A DNA stretch of 64,000 nt. It comes from Mesonia sp. K7. GTDB lineage: Bacteria > Bacteroidota > Bacteroidia > Flavobacteriales > Flavobacteriaceae. The notes beneath the pieces are model-generated. The model saw only the letters and a list, made by a program, of their open reading frames with translations. It had not been told where the DNA came from and did no database searches. The stretch covers positions 1 to 64,000 of the forward strand of contig NZ_QKQV01000012.1 in the NCBI RefSeq assembly GCF_003233725.1, read 5' to 3'. The position numbers were made by a program, and so were the translations under genes. Shown in pieces: positions 34,890 through 43,909 of this stretch (positions are counted from its first letter, which is position 1; every line of letters begins with the position of its first letter).

Positions 34890-35072
34890 ATGGGAATGAA
34901 TAAAAATACAGTTCTGGCTTGGGCAACATTCATCATGATATTTATAGGGATAGGAATGATTGCTTTAGGAATTTTTAAGTATGGTGATATTGCCGCTTGG
35001 GGGTTTGTTTCTGTAGGTATTGGCTTTTTTGCTAATGCTTGGGTGTTCAATGCTTTAAAAGGAAGAGTTTAA
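34890..35072 (+). CDS. Small CAL67264-type membrane protein
   Basis: 60 residues with two hydrophobic helices (about 8-27 and 33-55: WATFIMIFIGIGMIALGIF, AWGFVSVGIGFFANAWVF). Matches the CAL67264 family of small conserved flavobacterial membrane proteins. Function unknown. Lies 23 nt upstream of ettA and may be co-transcribed. Confidence 0.85.
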   Translation: MGMNKNTVLAWATFIMIFIGIGMIALGIFKYGDIAAWGFVSVGIGFFANAWVFNALKGRV

Positions 35073-35095
35073 TTTAAAATTTCATTTAGAAAAAT

Positions 35096-36787
35096 ATGTC
35101 AGACGATAAGAAAGTGATTTTTTCGATGTCGGGAGTTACCAAAACGTATAAAAATGCGAATACTCCTGTTTTAAAAAATATCTATTTAAGTTTCTTTTAC
35201 GGAGCCAAAATCGGGATTCTTGGTTTAAACGGTTCAGGTAAATCAACCCTTCTAAAAATCATTGCAGGAGAAGATAAAAATTATCAGGGCGATGTGGTTT
35301 TTTCTCCAGGCTATTCTGTTGGTTACTTAGAGCAAGAACCGCAGTTAGACCCAGAGAAGACAGTGTTGGAAGTGGTAAAAGAAGGGGTTGCAGAAACGAT
35401 AGCTATTCTTGATGAATACAACGCCATCAACGATCAGTTTGCTTTACCGGAAGTCTATGAAGATGCTGATAAGATGCAGAAACTGATGGATAAACAAGCT
35501 GAACTGCAAGATAAAATAGACGCCTCAAATGCTTGGGAAATCGATACCAAACTCGAAATAGCGATGGATGCACTTCGTACGCCAGAAGCCGATAAAAAGA
35601 TTTCGGTGCTTTCGGGTGGTGAAAAACGTCGTGTAGCTTTGTGTCGATTGTTATTACAAGAGCCCGATGTGTTATTATTAGATGAACCTACCAACCATTT
35701 AGACGCCGAGTCGGTACATTGGTTAGAGCATCATTTACAGCAATATAAGGGAACCGTGATTGCCGTAACCCACGACCGTTATTTTCTAGACAATGTTGCG
35801 GGTTGGATTCTCGAGTTAGATAGAGGAGAAGGTATTCCTTGGAAGGGGAATTATTCATCTTGGTTAGATCAAAAGGCGAAGCGTTTGGCACAAGAGCAAA
35901 AACAAGCCAGCAAGCGTCAGAAAACATTAGAGCGAGAATTAGAATGGGTAAAAATGGCACCAAAGGGAAGACAAGCCAAACAAAAAGCCCGTTTGAACAA
36001 TTATGATAAATTGATGAGCCAAGACCAAAAACAGGTCGATGAAAAGCTAGAGATCTATATTCCGAATGGACCTCGTTTAGGAACCAATGTGATTGAAGCA
36101 AAAAGCGTAAGCAAAGCTTTTGGTGATAAATTGTTGTACGAAGATTTAAATTTTAAATTGCCGCAAGCGGGAATTGTAGGAATTATTGGTCCAAACGGAG
36201 CAGGTAAAACCACAATCTTTAAAATGATTATGGGAGAAGAAACACCTGATGCTGGTAATTTTGAAGTAGGAGAAACGGCAAAAATCGCTTATGTAGATCA
36301 AGCGCACAGTAATATCGATCCTGAAAAAACCATTTGGCAAAACTTTAGCGACGAACAAGAATTGGTCATGATGGGTGGAAGACAGGTGAACTCTAGAGCT
36401 TACCTAAGCCGATTTAATTTCAGCGGAAGCGAACAAAACAAAAAAGTAAGTATGCTTTCTGGTGGTGAGCGTAACCGTTTGCATTTGGCAATGACTCTAA
36501 AAGAAGAAGGAAACGTGCTATTGCTCGATGAGCCTACCAACGATTTAGATGTAAACACGCTTCGTGCATTAGAAGAAGGTCTCGAGAACTTCGCAGGTTG
36601 TGCTGTGATTATTTCTCACGACCGTTGGTTTTTAGATCGTGTTTGTACGCATATTTTATCTTTTGAAGGTGACTCGCAAGTTTATTTCTTTGAAGGTAGT
36701 TTCTCTGACTACGAAGAAAACAAGAAAAAACGTTTGGGAGCAGATATTATGCCTACTCGAATTAAGTATAAAAAGCTCACACGATAA
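35096..36787 (+). CDS. ettA: Energy-dependent translational throttle protein EttA (ABC-F ATPase)
   Basis: 563 residues with two ABC cassettes: GLNGSGKST (43-51) and GPNGAGKTT (about 365-373) Walker A motifs, LSGGEKRRVAL and LSGGERNRLHL signatures, and LLLDEPTNHLD / LLLDEPTNDLD Walker B. The linker between them (about 250-320, KQASKRQKTLERELEWV...) is the tRNA-interacting segment. EttA binds the ribosomal E site and gates translation when ATP is low. Ends at a strong terminator. Confidence 0.93.
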   Translation: MSDDKKVIFSMSGVTKTYKNANTPVLKNIYLSFFYGAKIGILGLNGSGKSTLLKIIAGEDKNYQGDVVFSPGYSVGYLEQEPQLDPEKTVLEVVKEGVAETIAILDEYNAINDQFALPEVYEDADKMQKLMDKQAELQDKIDASNAWEIDTKLEIAMDALRTPEADKKISVLSGGEKRRVALCRLLLQEPDVLLLDEPTNHLDAESVHWLEHHLQQYKGTVIAVTHDRYFLDNVAGWILELDRGEGIPWKGNYSSWLDQKAKRLAQEQKQASKRQKTLERELEWVKMAPKGRQAKQKARLNNYDKLMSQDQKQVDEKLEIYIPNGPRLGTNVIEAKSVSKAFGDKLLYEDLNFKLPQAGIVGIIGPNGAGKTTIFKMIMGEETPDAGNFEVGETAKIAYVDQAHSNIDPEKTIWQNFSDEQELVMMGGRQVNSRAYLSRFNFSGSEQNKKVSMLSGGERNRLHLAMTLKEEGNVLLLDEPTNDLDVNTLRALEEGLENFAGCAVIISHDRWFLDRVCTHILSFEGDSQVYFFEGSFSDYEENKKKRLGADIMPTRIKYKKLTR

Positions 36788-36791
36788 GAAT

Positions 36792-36818
36792 AAAAAATCC
36801 GCTTTAAGCGGATTTTTT
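36792..36818 (+). terminator. Terminator after ettA
   Basis: Stem AAAATCCGCTT/AAGCGGATTTT with a seven-T run. Confidence 0.85.
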
Positions 36819-36845
36819 TGTTTTGATAGCATTCCGAGTTTGTCT

Positions 36846-36939
36846 ATTGTCATGCTGAACCTGTCTGCCGACAGGCAGGCTTGTTTCAGCATCCCATCAG
36901 AAAAATATGTTTGCTGATAAGTAGATGCGAAATGACAAT
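36846..36939. repeat. Composite intergenic palindromic repeat (nested hairpins)
   Basis: Outer arms ATTGTCAT/ATGACAAT (36846-36853, 36932-36939), inner arms ATGCTGAA/TTCAGCAT (36852-36859, 36885-36892) and a GC-rich core hairpin CCTGTC-TGCC-GACAGG (36860-36875). CTGAAC...TTGTTTCAG flanks the core, exactly the two halves of the intact CTGAACTTGTTTCAG repeat found at 49649-49663 (opposite strand), so the core seems to have inserted in that repeat. Ends at the stop codon of the transketolase C-terminal gene. Confidence 0.7.
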
Positions 36940-37892
36940 TACTTTCTACCAATCACTTTCTTAGCTTTCGTAATAATAGCTTCAGCATTCAATCCATATT
37001 TATCCATCAGTTCATCTGGGGTTCCGCTTTCGCCAAAAGTATCTTGTGTAGCGACAAACGCTTGTGGTGTAGGGTGATTTTCGGCTAGTACTCTAGCAAC
37101 ACTTTCTCCTAAGCCGCCCAAGTAATTATGTTCTTCACAGGTTACTACACAACCCGTTTTCTTTACCGATTTTAAGATGGCTTCCTCATCTAAGGGTTTA
37201 ATGGTGTGTATGTTGATCACTTCTGCAGAAATGCCTTTTTCTTCTAGTTTTTCTGCGGCCTGTAATGCTTCCCAAACCAAATGTCCTGTGGCAACAATCG
37301 TCACATCAGCACCTTCGTTAAGCAATACTGCTTTTCCTATTTCAAAAGTTTGATCTTCTGGAGTGAAGTTTGCTACTTTTGGTCTTCCAAAACGTAAATA
37401 CACAGGTCCGTCGTGTTCCGCGACAGCAATCGTTGCTGCTTTGGTCTGGTTGTAATCACAAGTATTGATAACGGTCATTCCTGGTAACATTTTCATCAAA
37501 CCAATATCTTCTAAGATTTGATGTGTTGCTCCGTCTTCACCAAGCGTAACTCCAGCATGCGAAGCACAGATTTTTACGTTTTTACCAGAATATGCTACAC
37601 TTTGGCGAATTTGGTCGTACACACGTCCTGTTGAAAAGTTGGCAAAAGTTCCTGTAAAAGGAATTTTTCCGCCAATGGTCATACCTGCCGCTATACCAAT
37701 CATATTAGCTTCGGCAATACCTACCTGAAAGAAACGCTCCGGATGATTTTTTTTGAAATCGTCCATTTTTAAAGAACCCGTTAAATCAGCACAAAGCGCG
37801 ACTACATTTTCGTTGGTTTTTCCTAATTCGGTCAATCCAGCACCAAAACCAGATCGTGTATCCTTTTTACCTGTATCTGTATATTTTTTCAT
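36939..37892 (-). CDS. Transketolase, C-terminal (pyrimidine and C-terminal domain) subunit
   Basis: 317 residues corresponding to the middle and C-terminal domains: LCADLTGSLKMDDF, the FQVGIAEANMIGIAAGM region with the TPP-activating Glu, and THQILEDIGLMK. Transketolase is split in two genes in Bacteroidota; together with the N-terminal gene (17-nt gap) it forms the pentose-phosphate enzyme. A DXS-like fold is also possible for the C half, but partnering makes transketolase the best reading. Confidence 0.9.
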   Translation of the reverse strand: MKKYTDTGKKDTRSGFGAGLTELGKTNENVVALCADLTGSLKMDDFKKNHPERFFQVGIAEANMIGIAAGMTIGGKIPFTGTFANFSTGRVYDQIRQSVAYSGKNVKICASHAGVTLGEDGATHQILEDIGLMKMLPGMTVINTCDYNQTKAATIAVAEHDGPVYLRFGRPKVANFTPEDQTFEIGKAVLLNEGADVTIVATGHLVWEALQAAEKLEEKGISAEVINIHTIKPLDEEAILKSVKKTGCVVTCEEHNYLGGLGESVARVLAENHPTPQAFVATQDTFGESGTPDELMDKYGLNAEAIITKAKKVIGRK

Positions 37893-37909
37893 TGTTGTTG
37901 TGTTATGTT

Positions 37910-38755
37910 TTAGTAATCACCTAAGGTTTCTGGGTTTTGAGCTAATGCAACTTCTAATTGCTCATCATTTGGTGCTTTTCCGTGCCATTCGTGCGTATGC
38001 ATCATAAAATCGACGCCGTTGCCCATAACCGTGTACATCAAAATACAAACCGGTTTTCCTTTGCCTGTTTCCGCTTTAGCGTTTGTTAATCCTTTTTTGA
38101 TGGCTTCTAGATTATTACCTTCTTTGATTTCAAGTACTGTCCAACCAAAAGCTTCAAATTTGGCTTTAAGATTACCCATATCCAAAACTTGATCGGTAGA
38201 ACCATCTATTTGTTGACCGTTTAAGTCTACTGTAGCGATGAGGTTATCTACTTTATTGGCAGCAGCATACATGATTGCTTCCCAATTTTGTCCTTCTTGT
38301 AATTCGCCATCACCGTGTAAACTGTAAACTAAGTGATTATCCTTATTTAATTTTTTGGCTTCGGCAGCACCGATTGCCACAGACATTCCTTGCCCAAGTG
38401 AACCTGAAGCGACGCGCACACCAGGCAAACCTTCATGGGTTGTCGGATGCCCTTGTAGACGTGAATCGATTTTCCTAAAGGTATTTAACTCATCTACGTC
38501 AAAATAACCCGATCGCGCCAAAACGCTATAAAAAACAGGAGAAATATGCCCGTTGGATAAGAAAAACAAGTCTTCGTTAGTTCCGTTCATATTAAAAGAC
38601 GGATTGTGCTTCATGATTTCGTTATAGAGCACGACGAAAAATTCTGCACAACCAAGTGAACCTCCAGGATGACCAGAGTTGACATTGTGTACCATTCTAA
38701 GAATATCTCGCCTTACTTGTATGACAAGATCATTTAAATTTTGGGAATTTGACAT
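37910..38755 (-). CDS. Transketolase, N-terminal (TPP diphosphate-binding) subunit
   Basis: 281 residues: IRRDILRMVHNVNSGHPGGSLG start, SGSLGQGMSVAIGAA, and the GDGELQEGQNWEA motif with the divalent-metal loop that holds TPP diphosphate. Upstream of the C-terminal subunit on the same strand. Divergent from tgt across a 159-bp gap. Confidence 0.92.
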   Translation of the reverse strand: MSNSQNLNDLVIQVRRDILRMVHNVNSGHPGGSLGCAEFFVVLYNEIMKHNPSFNMNGTNEDLFFLSNGHISPVFYSVLARSGYFDVDELNTFRKIDSRLQGHPTTHEGLPGVRVASGSLGQGMSVAIGAAEAKKLNKDNHLVYSLHGDGELQEGQNWEAIMYAAANKVDNLIATVDLNGQQIDGSTDQVLDMGNLKAKFEAFGWTVLEIKEGNNLEAIKKGLTNAKAETGKGKPVCILMYTVMGNGVDFMMHTHEWHGKAPNDEQLEVALAQNPETLGDY

Positions 38756-38887
38756 ATGGTGTTGTTTTTGTTTTGCAAAAATAGGTTTTTATAAGCCCAA
38801 ACCAAAACAAGAGATGATCCTTTTTTTAACGAAAAAATGAACTTGTAAACAATTTTATGGGATGTCTAAAGTTTGGGTTGAGTTAGT

Positions 38888-38895
38888 TATCTTTG
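38888..38895 (+). promoter_or_regulatory. -7 box upstream of tgt
   Basis: TATCTTTG matches TAnnTTTG, 19 nt before the ATG at 38915. The TTTG at 38872-38875 is too close to be a standard -33 box. Confidence 0.45.
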
Positions 38896-38914
38896 CCCAT
38901 AGAAAATTCGATCC

Positions 38915-40045
38915 ATGTTTTTTGATTTAAAAGCGAAAGACCAACATTCTAAGGCAAGAGCAGGAGTAATCACTACCGATCATGGCATAATAGAAACGCC
39001 TATTTTTATGCCAGTAGGAACGGTAGGAACTGTAAAAGGGGTTCATCAGCGAGAACTCGAAGAAGAGGTCAATCCAGATATAATTTTAGGAAATACTTAT
39101 CACTTATACTTACGACCTCAGACCGATATTTTAGAACAAGCAGGAGGTCTGCACAAGTTTATGAATTGGGATAGAAATATCTTGACCGATTCGGGCGGCT
39201 ATCAAGTATATTCGCTTTCAGCAAATCGAAAAATAAAGGAAGAAGGGGTCAAGTTTAAGTCCCATATCGATGGAAGCTACCATACCTTTACTCCTGAAAA
39301 TGTGATGGAAATCCAACGAACCATAGGAGCCGACATCATTATGGCTTTTGATGAATGTACCCCTTATCCTTGCGATTATAAATATGCTAAAAAATCGATG
39401 CATATGACGCACCGTTGGTTAGATAGGTGTATTCATCATTTAGAGAAAACACCTTTAAAGTACGATTATAACCAATATTTTTTCCCGATCGTTCAAGGAA
39501 GCACTTATAAAGATTTACGTCAGCAATCGGCAGAATACATTGCCAATGCAGGCGCTGTTGGAAATGCTATTGGTGGGCTCTCGGTAGGTGAGCCAGCAGA
39601 AGAGATGTATGCGATGACCGATGTAGTCTGTAGCATTTTGCCAGAAGAAAAACCACGTTACTTAATGGGTGTCGGTACGCCAATTAATATTTTAGAAAAT
39701 ATTGCTCTTGGCGTAGATATGTTTGATTGTGTGATGCCAACTAGAAATGCGCGTAATGGGATGTTGTTTACCGCTCACGGAACGATCAACATCAAGAATA
39801 AAAAATGGGAAAATGATTTTTCTCCTATTGATGAAATGGGAATTACTTGGGTTGATACTGCTTACTCCAAAGCTTATGTGCGTCATCTATTTTCGGTAAA
39901 CGAATTGCTTGGCAAGCAAATTGCTACCATACACAATTTAGGATTTTATCTTTGGTTGGTGCGAGAAGCTAGAAAGCAAATTTTAGAAGGTACTTTTAGA
40001 ACTTGGAAAGATAAAATGGTCAAACAAATGGATAAAAGGTTGTAG
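38915..40045 (+). CDS. tgt: Queuine/preQ1 tRNA-ribosyltransferase, without zinc cysteines
   Basis: 376 residues. Active-site motifs are intact: TDSGGYQV, FDECTPYPC, IGGLSVGE and the nucleophile region FDCVMPTRNARNG. It exchanges guanine 34 for preQ1 in GUN-anticodon tRNAs. The structural zinc site of the bacterial enzyme (three cysteines in CxCxxC plus a histidine 26 residues later) is not conserved: the aligned positions are G309, T311 and D314, while the histidine is H340 in TIHNLGFY. The protein is otherwise full length with no frameshift, so the zinc-less form is probably genuine. Followed 2 nt later by lptG. Confidence 0.93.
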   Translation: MFFDLKAKDQHSKARAGVITTDHGIIETPIFMPVGTVGTVKGVHQRELEEEVNPDIILGNTYHLYLRPQTDILEQAGGLHKFMNWDRNILTDSGGYQVYSLSANRKIKEEGVKFKSHIDGSYHTFTPENVMEIQRTIGADIIMAFDECTPYPCDYKYAKKSMHMTHRWLDRCIHHLEKTPLKYDYNQYFFPIVQGSTYKDLRQQSAEYIANAGAVGNAIGGLSVGEPAEEMYAMTDVVCSILPEEKPRYLMGVGTPINILENIALGVDMFDCVMPTRNARNGMLFTAHGTINIKNKKWENDFSPIDEMGITWVDTAYSKAYVRHLFSVNELLGKQIATIHNLGFYLWLVREARKQILEGTFRTWKDKMVKQMDKRL

Positions 40046-40047
40046 AC

Positions 40048-41127
40048 TTGAAAATATTAGATTGGTATATATTAAAAAGGTATCTCGGCTCATTTTTAAT
40101 GCTGCTATTATTGTTTATTCCTATTGGAATTACAGTGAACTTAGCAGAGAAAATCGACAAGATTTTAGAAAACGAAGTGCCTTTAGTGGAAGTCGTTAAT
40201 TACTATATCGATTTTACGGTCTATTTTGCCAACTTTCTATTTCCTTTCTTTTTATTTTTATCGATTATTTTCTTTACCTCAAAATTGGCAAGCAACACAG
40301 AAGTTATTGCTTTTTTGAGTTCCGGTGTTTCTTTTTCCCGTTTTCTTAGACCTTATCTTATTGGAGCAACGATTGTCTGTTTGGCAGCACTAGTTTTAAG
40401 TATGTATTTGGCGCCAAGAGCAAGCGAGGGTTTCAACGACTTTAAATATAAATACCTAAAAAGAGGTAGTGAAGTTCAAGAAACAGAAAATGTTTTCCGC
40501 CAGATTAATGAAAATGAAGTGATTTACGCGACCAATTTTCAGGCAAAAAACAAAACTGCTCGTAACTTTACCTTAGAACATTTTGAAGGAAATCGTTTAA
40601 AATTTAAAATTAGCGCAAGAGACATCAAGTACAATGATGAAGAAAAAACCTATAGACTTAACGGTTACGAAAAACGAATTGTAGGTGAAAATAAAGAAGA
40701 TATTCTCATTTCAGAAAATAAAAAAGATACGATTCTTCCTTTCGAATTTGATGCTCTTACGCCAGTAATATACATTGCAGAAACTCTAAACTACACAGAG
40801 CTTAGAGATTTTATTGAACAAGAACAGCGAAGAGGCTCGGGTAACATCAACCGCTATAAGGTGGTTGCCTATAAAAGACTTAGTGTGCCGGTTTCTGCTT
40901 TTATTCTTACCATTATTGCCGTATCGGTTTCTTCGGTAAAACGAAGAGGAGGAATGGGTGTAAATTTGGCGATAGGTATTGCTATTGCTTCTATTTTTGT
41001 ATTTCTCGATAAAGTTTTTGGTACCATCGCAGAACAATCTACCTTTTCACCTTTGATTGCAGTTTGGTTTCCCAATATTGTGTTTGGAGTTTTAGCATTT
41101 TTCTTGTTGAGAAATGCGAAACGATAA
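40048..41127 (+). CDS. lptG: LptF/LptG-family LPS export permease
   Basis: 359 residues: three N-terminal helices (about 12-32, 50-75, 95-122), a large periplasmic beta-jellyroll domain (about 125-265), then three C-terminal helices. The N-terminus KILDWYILKRYLGSF matches LptG-type starts. It would form, with LptB and LptF, the inner-membrane LPS extractor; the second permease is elsewhere. The start codon is TTG, immediately after tgt (2-nt gap), with no nearby ATG giving the same conserved start. LptF versus LptG assignment is by order and start only. Confidence 0.85.
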   Translation: MKILDWYILKRYLGSFLMLLLLFIPIGITVNLAEKIDKILENEVPLVEVVNYYIDFTVYFANFLFPFFLFLSIIFFTSKLASNTEVIAFLSSGVSFSRFLRPYLIGATIVCLAALVLSMYLAPRASEGFNDFKYKYLKRGSEVQETENVFRQINENEVIYATNFQAKNKTARNFTLEHFEGNRLKFKISARDIKYNDEEKTYRLNGYEKRIVGENKEDILISENKKDTILPFEFDALTPVIYIAETLNYTELRDFIEQEQRRGSGNINRYKVVAYKRLSVPVSAFILTIIAVSVSSVKRRGGMGVNLAIGIAIASIFVFLDKVFGTIAEQSTFSPLIAVWFPNIVFGVLAFFLLRNAKR

Positions 41128-41152
41128 TTTAATCATAAATTAAATTAATGTT

Positions 41153-41160
41153 TATCTTTG
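41153..41160 (+). promoter_or_regulatory. -7 box upstream of accA
   Basis: TATCTTTG matches TAnnTTTG, 31 nt before the ATG at 41192; a weak TTTA sits 21 nt upstream. Confidence 0.4.
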
Positions 41161-41191
41161 TAAGCTACAATTTATAAAACCTGTATTTCGT

Positions 41192-42145
41192 ATGGAATAT
41201 TTAGATTTTGAAATTCCGATTAAGGATTTACAAGAACAATATGAAAAAGCCTGTAAAATAGGAGAAGACAGTGATGTAGATGTGTCTGAAACCTGTAAGC
41301 AAATCGAAAAAAAGCTTGCTGCAGCCAAAAAAGAAATTTATAAAAATCTTACCGCTTGGCAGAGAGTTCAGTTGTCAAGACATCCAGATAGACCTTATAC
41401 CTTAGATTACGTAAAAGCACTGTGTGGCGATACTTTCCTAGAACTTCACGGTGATAGGAATGTAAAAGACGACAAAGCCATGATTGGCGGATTAGGAAAA
41501 ATTGGTGACCAAACCTATATGATTGTCGGTCAACAAAAAGGCTTTAATACCAAAATGCGTCAATACCGTAATTTCGGAATGGCAAACCCAGAAGGATATC
41601 GCAAAGCTTTACGTTTGATGAAATCTGCAGAAAAGTTTGGTATCCCTGTCTTATCTTTTATCGATACACCAGGAGCTTACCCAGGATTGGAAGCAGAAGA
41701 AAGAGGTCAAGGTGAAGCGATTGCTCGTAATATTTTTGAAATGACGAGCCTCAAAGTGCCCATTTTTGTGGTCGTAATAGGAGAAGGAGCAAGTGGTGGA
41801 GCTTTAGGAATAGGCGTTGGAGATAAAGTAATGATGTTGGAAAACTCTTGGTACTCGGTAATTTCTCCAGAAAACTGCTCGTCGATACTTTGGAGAAGTT
41901 GGGATCAAAAAGAAAGAGCCGCTGAAGCTTTAAAACTTACCGCAGAAGATGCCAAAAAGCTTAAAGTGATCGATGCCATTATCAAAGAACCTTTGGGTGG
42001 AGCGCACAGCAATCGCCCGGAAATGTTTAAAACCTTAAAAGACGTCATTATCAAATCTTATGAAGAACTCAAGGAAACACCTATCGAAGAACTTATCAAT
42101 ACCCGAATGGATAAATATGCCAATATGGGTGTTTTTAAAGGCTAA
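41192..42145 (+). CDS. accA: Acetyl-CoA carboxylase carboxyltransferase subunit alpha
   Basis: 317 residues of the ClpP/crotonase fold: [49 protein letters not shown] and [17 protein letters not shown] motifs are all present. Together with AccD it transfers carboxylate from biotin to acetyl-CoA to make malonyl-CoA for fatty acids. Ends in a strong terminator; AccD is not in the window. Confidence 0.95.
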   Translation: MEYLDFEIPIKDLQEQYEKACKIGEDSDVDVSETCKQIEKKLAAAKKEIYKNLTAWQRVQLSRHPDRPYTLDYVKALCGDTFLELHGDRNVKDDKAMIGGLGKIGDQTYMIVGQQKGFNTKMRQYRNFGMANPEGYRKALRLMKSAEKFGIPVLSFIDTPGAYPGLEAEERGQGEAIARNIFEMTSLKVPIFVVVIGEGASGGALGIGVGDKVMMLENSWYSVISPENCSSILWRSWDQKERAAEALKLTAEDAKKLKVIDAIIKEPLGGAHSNRPEMFKTLKDVIIKSYEELKETPIEELINTRMDKYANMGVFKG

Positions 42146-42163
42146 GTTTTATAATAAAATTTA

Positions 42164-42197
42164 AAAAAAGCCGAAAGCGTTTGTTTTCGGCTTTTTT
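42164..42197 (+). terminator. Terminator after accA
   Basis: AAAAAAGCCGAAA...TTTCGGCTTTTTT stem (13 bp) with T run. Confidence 0.85.
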
Positions 42198-42202
42198 CAT
42201 GC

Positions 42203-42231
42203 TTATCAACAAAATAAAAAAGTTATCACCA
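42203..42231 (+). promoter_or_regulatory. DnaA-box-like sites upstream of dnaB
   Basis: TTATCAACA (42203-42211, one mismatch to TTATCCACA) and TTATCACCA (42223-42231, two mismatches), 20 bp apart, in the dnaB upstream region. Chance matches are possible in AT-rich DNA. Confidence 0.25.
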
Positions 42232-42319
42232 AGTTATTCATTAAAAGTGTTTACAAAAAGTCATTCAATTTTTAGAGAAAATCACGGCGCTCCAAACACA
42301 TTTTTTATACTTTCGTGAT

Positions 42320-43867
42320 ATGGAAAAAGTAAAGGAAAATTTATACTATAACGAATCTAAGGGCAGTGTGATTGCTTTGCAAAAAGGCAAATTGCCGCCA
42401 CAGGCCGTTGAGATAGAAGAGGTAATTCTCGGGGCAATGATGATCGATAAAAAGGGAGTAGATGAGGTTATAGATATTTTACATCCGGAGGCTTTTTACA
42501 AAGAAACGCACCAACATATTTTTAGAACCATTATCACGCTTTTTGAGAATAGTGAACCTATCGATTTGATGACGGTATCCAATCAGCTCAAAAAAGACGG
42601 AAAACTGGAAGTTTGTGGTGGGGATTATTATTTGATTCAGTTAACACAGAAAGTTTCCTCTTCTGCCCATATTGAGTTCCATGCCAGAATTATCTTACAG
42701 AAATTCATTCAGCGAAGCTTGATTAAAATTTCTAACGAAATTATAGAAGATTCTTATGACGAAAGCACCGACGTGTTTGATTTGCTTGACAAGGCAGAAT
42801 CTAAACTTTATGAAGTCACGCAAGGCAATATCAAGCGTTCTTCAGAGACGGCGCAAAGTTTGGTGATTCAGGCAAAAAAGAAAATAGAAGAAATTTCCAA
42901 TAAAGAAGGTTTAAGTGGTATTCCTTCGGGTTTTGAAAGGTTAGACAAACTTACTTCGGGTTGGCAGCCTAGTGATTTGATTATCGTTGCGGCAAGACCT
43001 GGTATGGGTAAAACCGCGCTCACGCTTTCGATGGCTCGAAACATCTCCGTCGATCAAAATATTCCGGTAGCATTTTTCTCTTTAGAAATGTCGTCGGTAC
43101 AATTAATTACACGTTTAATTTCCAGTGAAACAGGCTTATCCTCTGAAAAGTTAAGAACTGGAAACCTCGAAAAACACGAGTGGGAACAACTAAACGTAAA
43201 AGTAAAAGGACTCGAAAAAGCACCTTTGTTTATCGATGATACACCATCGTTATCGATTTTTGATTTAAGGGCAAAAGCAAGAAGGCTGGCTTCACAACAC
43301 GGCATCAAATTGATTGTGATTGATTACCTACAATTAATGACGGCCGGAGGAACACAGAAAGGAGGAAACCGTGAACAAGAGATTTCTACGATTTCCAGAA
43401 ACCTAAAAGCCTTGGCAAAAGAACTGAATGTGCCTGTGATTGCACTTTCGCAGTTATCGCGTGCGGTAGAAACCCGCGGAGGAAGTAAAAGACCTTTGCT
43501 TTCTGACCTTCGTGAATCGGGTGCGATCGAGCAAGATGCCGATATTGTATCGTTTATTTACCGCCCTGAATATTATAAAATTGACGAATGGGATGATGAA
43601 GAAAGAACACCTACAGAAGGTCAGGCGGAATTTATTGTCGCCAAGCACAGAAATGGTGGTTTGGAGAATATCCGTCTGAAATTTATCGGTAAACTTGGTA
43701 AGTTCGAAAACTTGGAAACTTTTGATTTTTTATCGTCAGAAATTCCATCAAAAATGAATCAAGATGACGATGATTTTGCAGCGCCAAAACATTTTCCATC
43801 TCCAGATGATGCTTTTGGTAGTAACGAAGATTTCTCTGAAGACGACGAAAATAGCGTTCCTTTCTAA
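42320..43867 (+). CDS. dnaB: Replicative DNA helicase
   Basis: 515 residues. N-terminal DnaB domain (about 23-130), linker, then a RecA-fold C-terminal domain with Walker A RPGMGKTAL (about 228-236), LIVIDYLQLM, LSQLSRAVE, SDLRESGAIEQDADIV and the FIVAKHRNG. Low-complexity acidic C-terminus (about 480-515). Unwinds DNA at replication forks. No intein-like insertion. Promoter not clear; a TACTTTCG sequence lies just before the start. Confidence 0.94.
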   Translation: MEKVKENLYYNESKGSVIALQKGKLPPQAVEIEEVILGAMMIDKKGVDEVIDILHPEAFYKETHQHIFRTIITLFENSEPIDLMTVSNQLKKDGKLEVCGGDYYLIQLTQKVSSSAHIEFHARIILQKFIQRSLIKISNEIIEDSYDESTDVFDLLDKAESKLYEVTQGNIKRSSETAQSLVIQAKKKIEEISNKEGLSGIPSGFERLDKLTSGWQPSDLIIVAARPGMGKTALTLSMARNISVDQNIPVAFFSLEMSSVQLITRLISSETGLSSEKLRTGNLEKHEWEQLNVKVKGLEKAPLFIDDTPSLSIFDLRAKARRLASQHGIKLIVIDYLQLMTAGGTQKGGNREQEISTISRNLKALAKELNVPVIALSQLSRAVETRGGSKRPLLSDLRESGAIEQDADIVSFIYRPEYYKIDEWDDEERTPTEGQAEFIVAKHRNGGLENIRLKFIGKLGKFENLETFDFLSSEIPSKMNQDDDDFAAPKHFPSPDDAFGSNEDFSEDDENSVPF

Positions 43868-43909
43868 TTTGGCAAGGTATTCGTAGAATATTTTCTATAT
43901 TTAAGGACG

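Noticed and set aside
35688-36101. 137-codon minus-strand frame inside ettA
   Set aside because: Lies wholly inside ettA on the opposite strand; a shadow frame.
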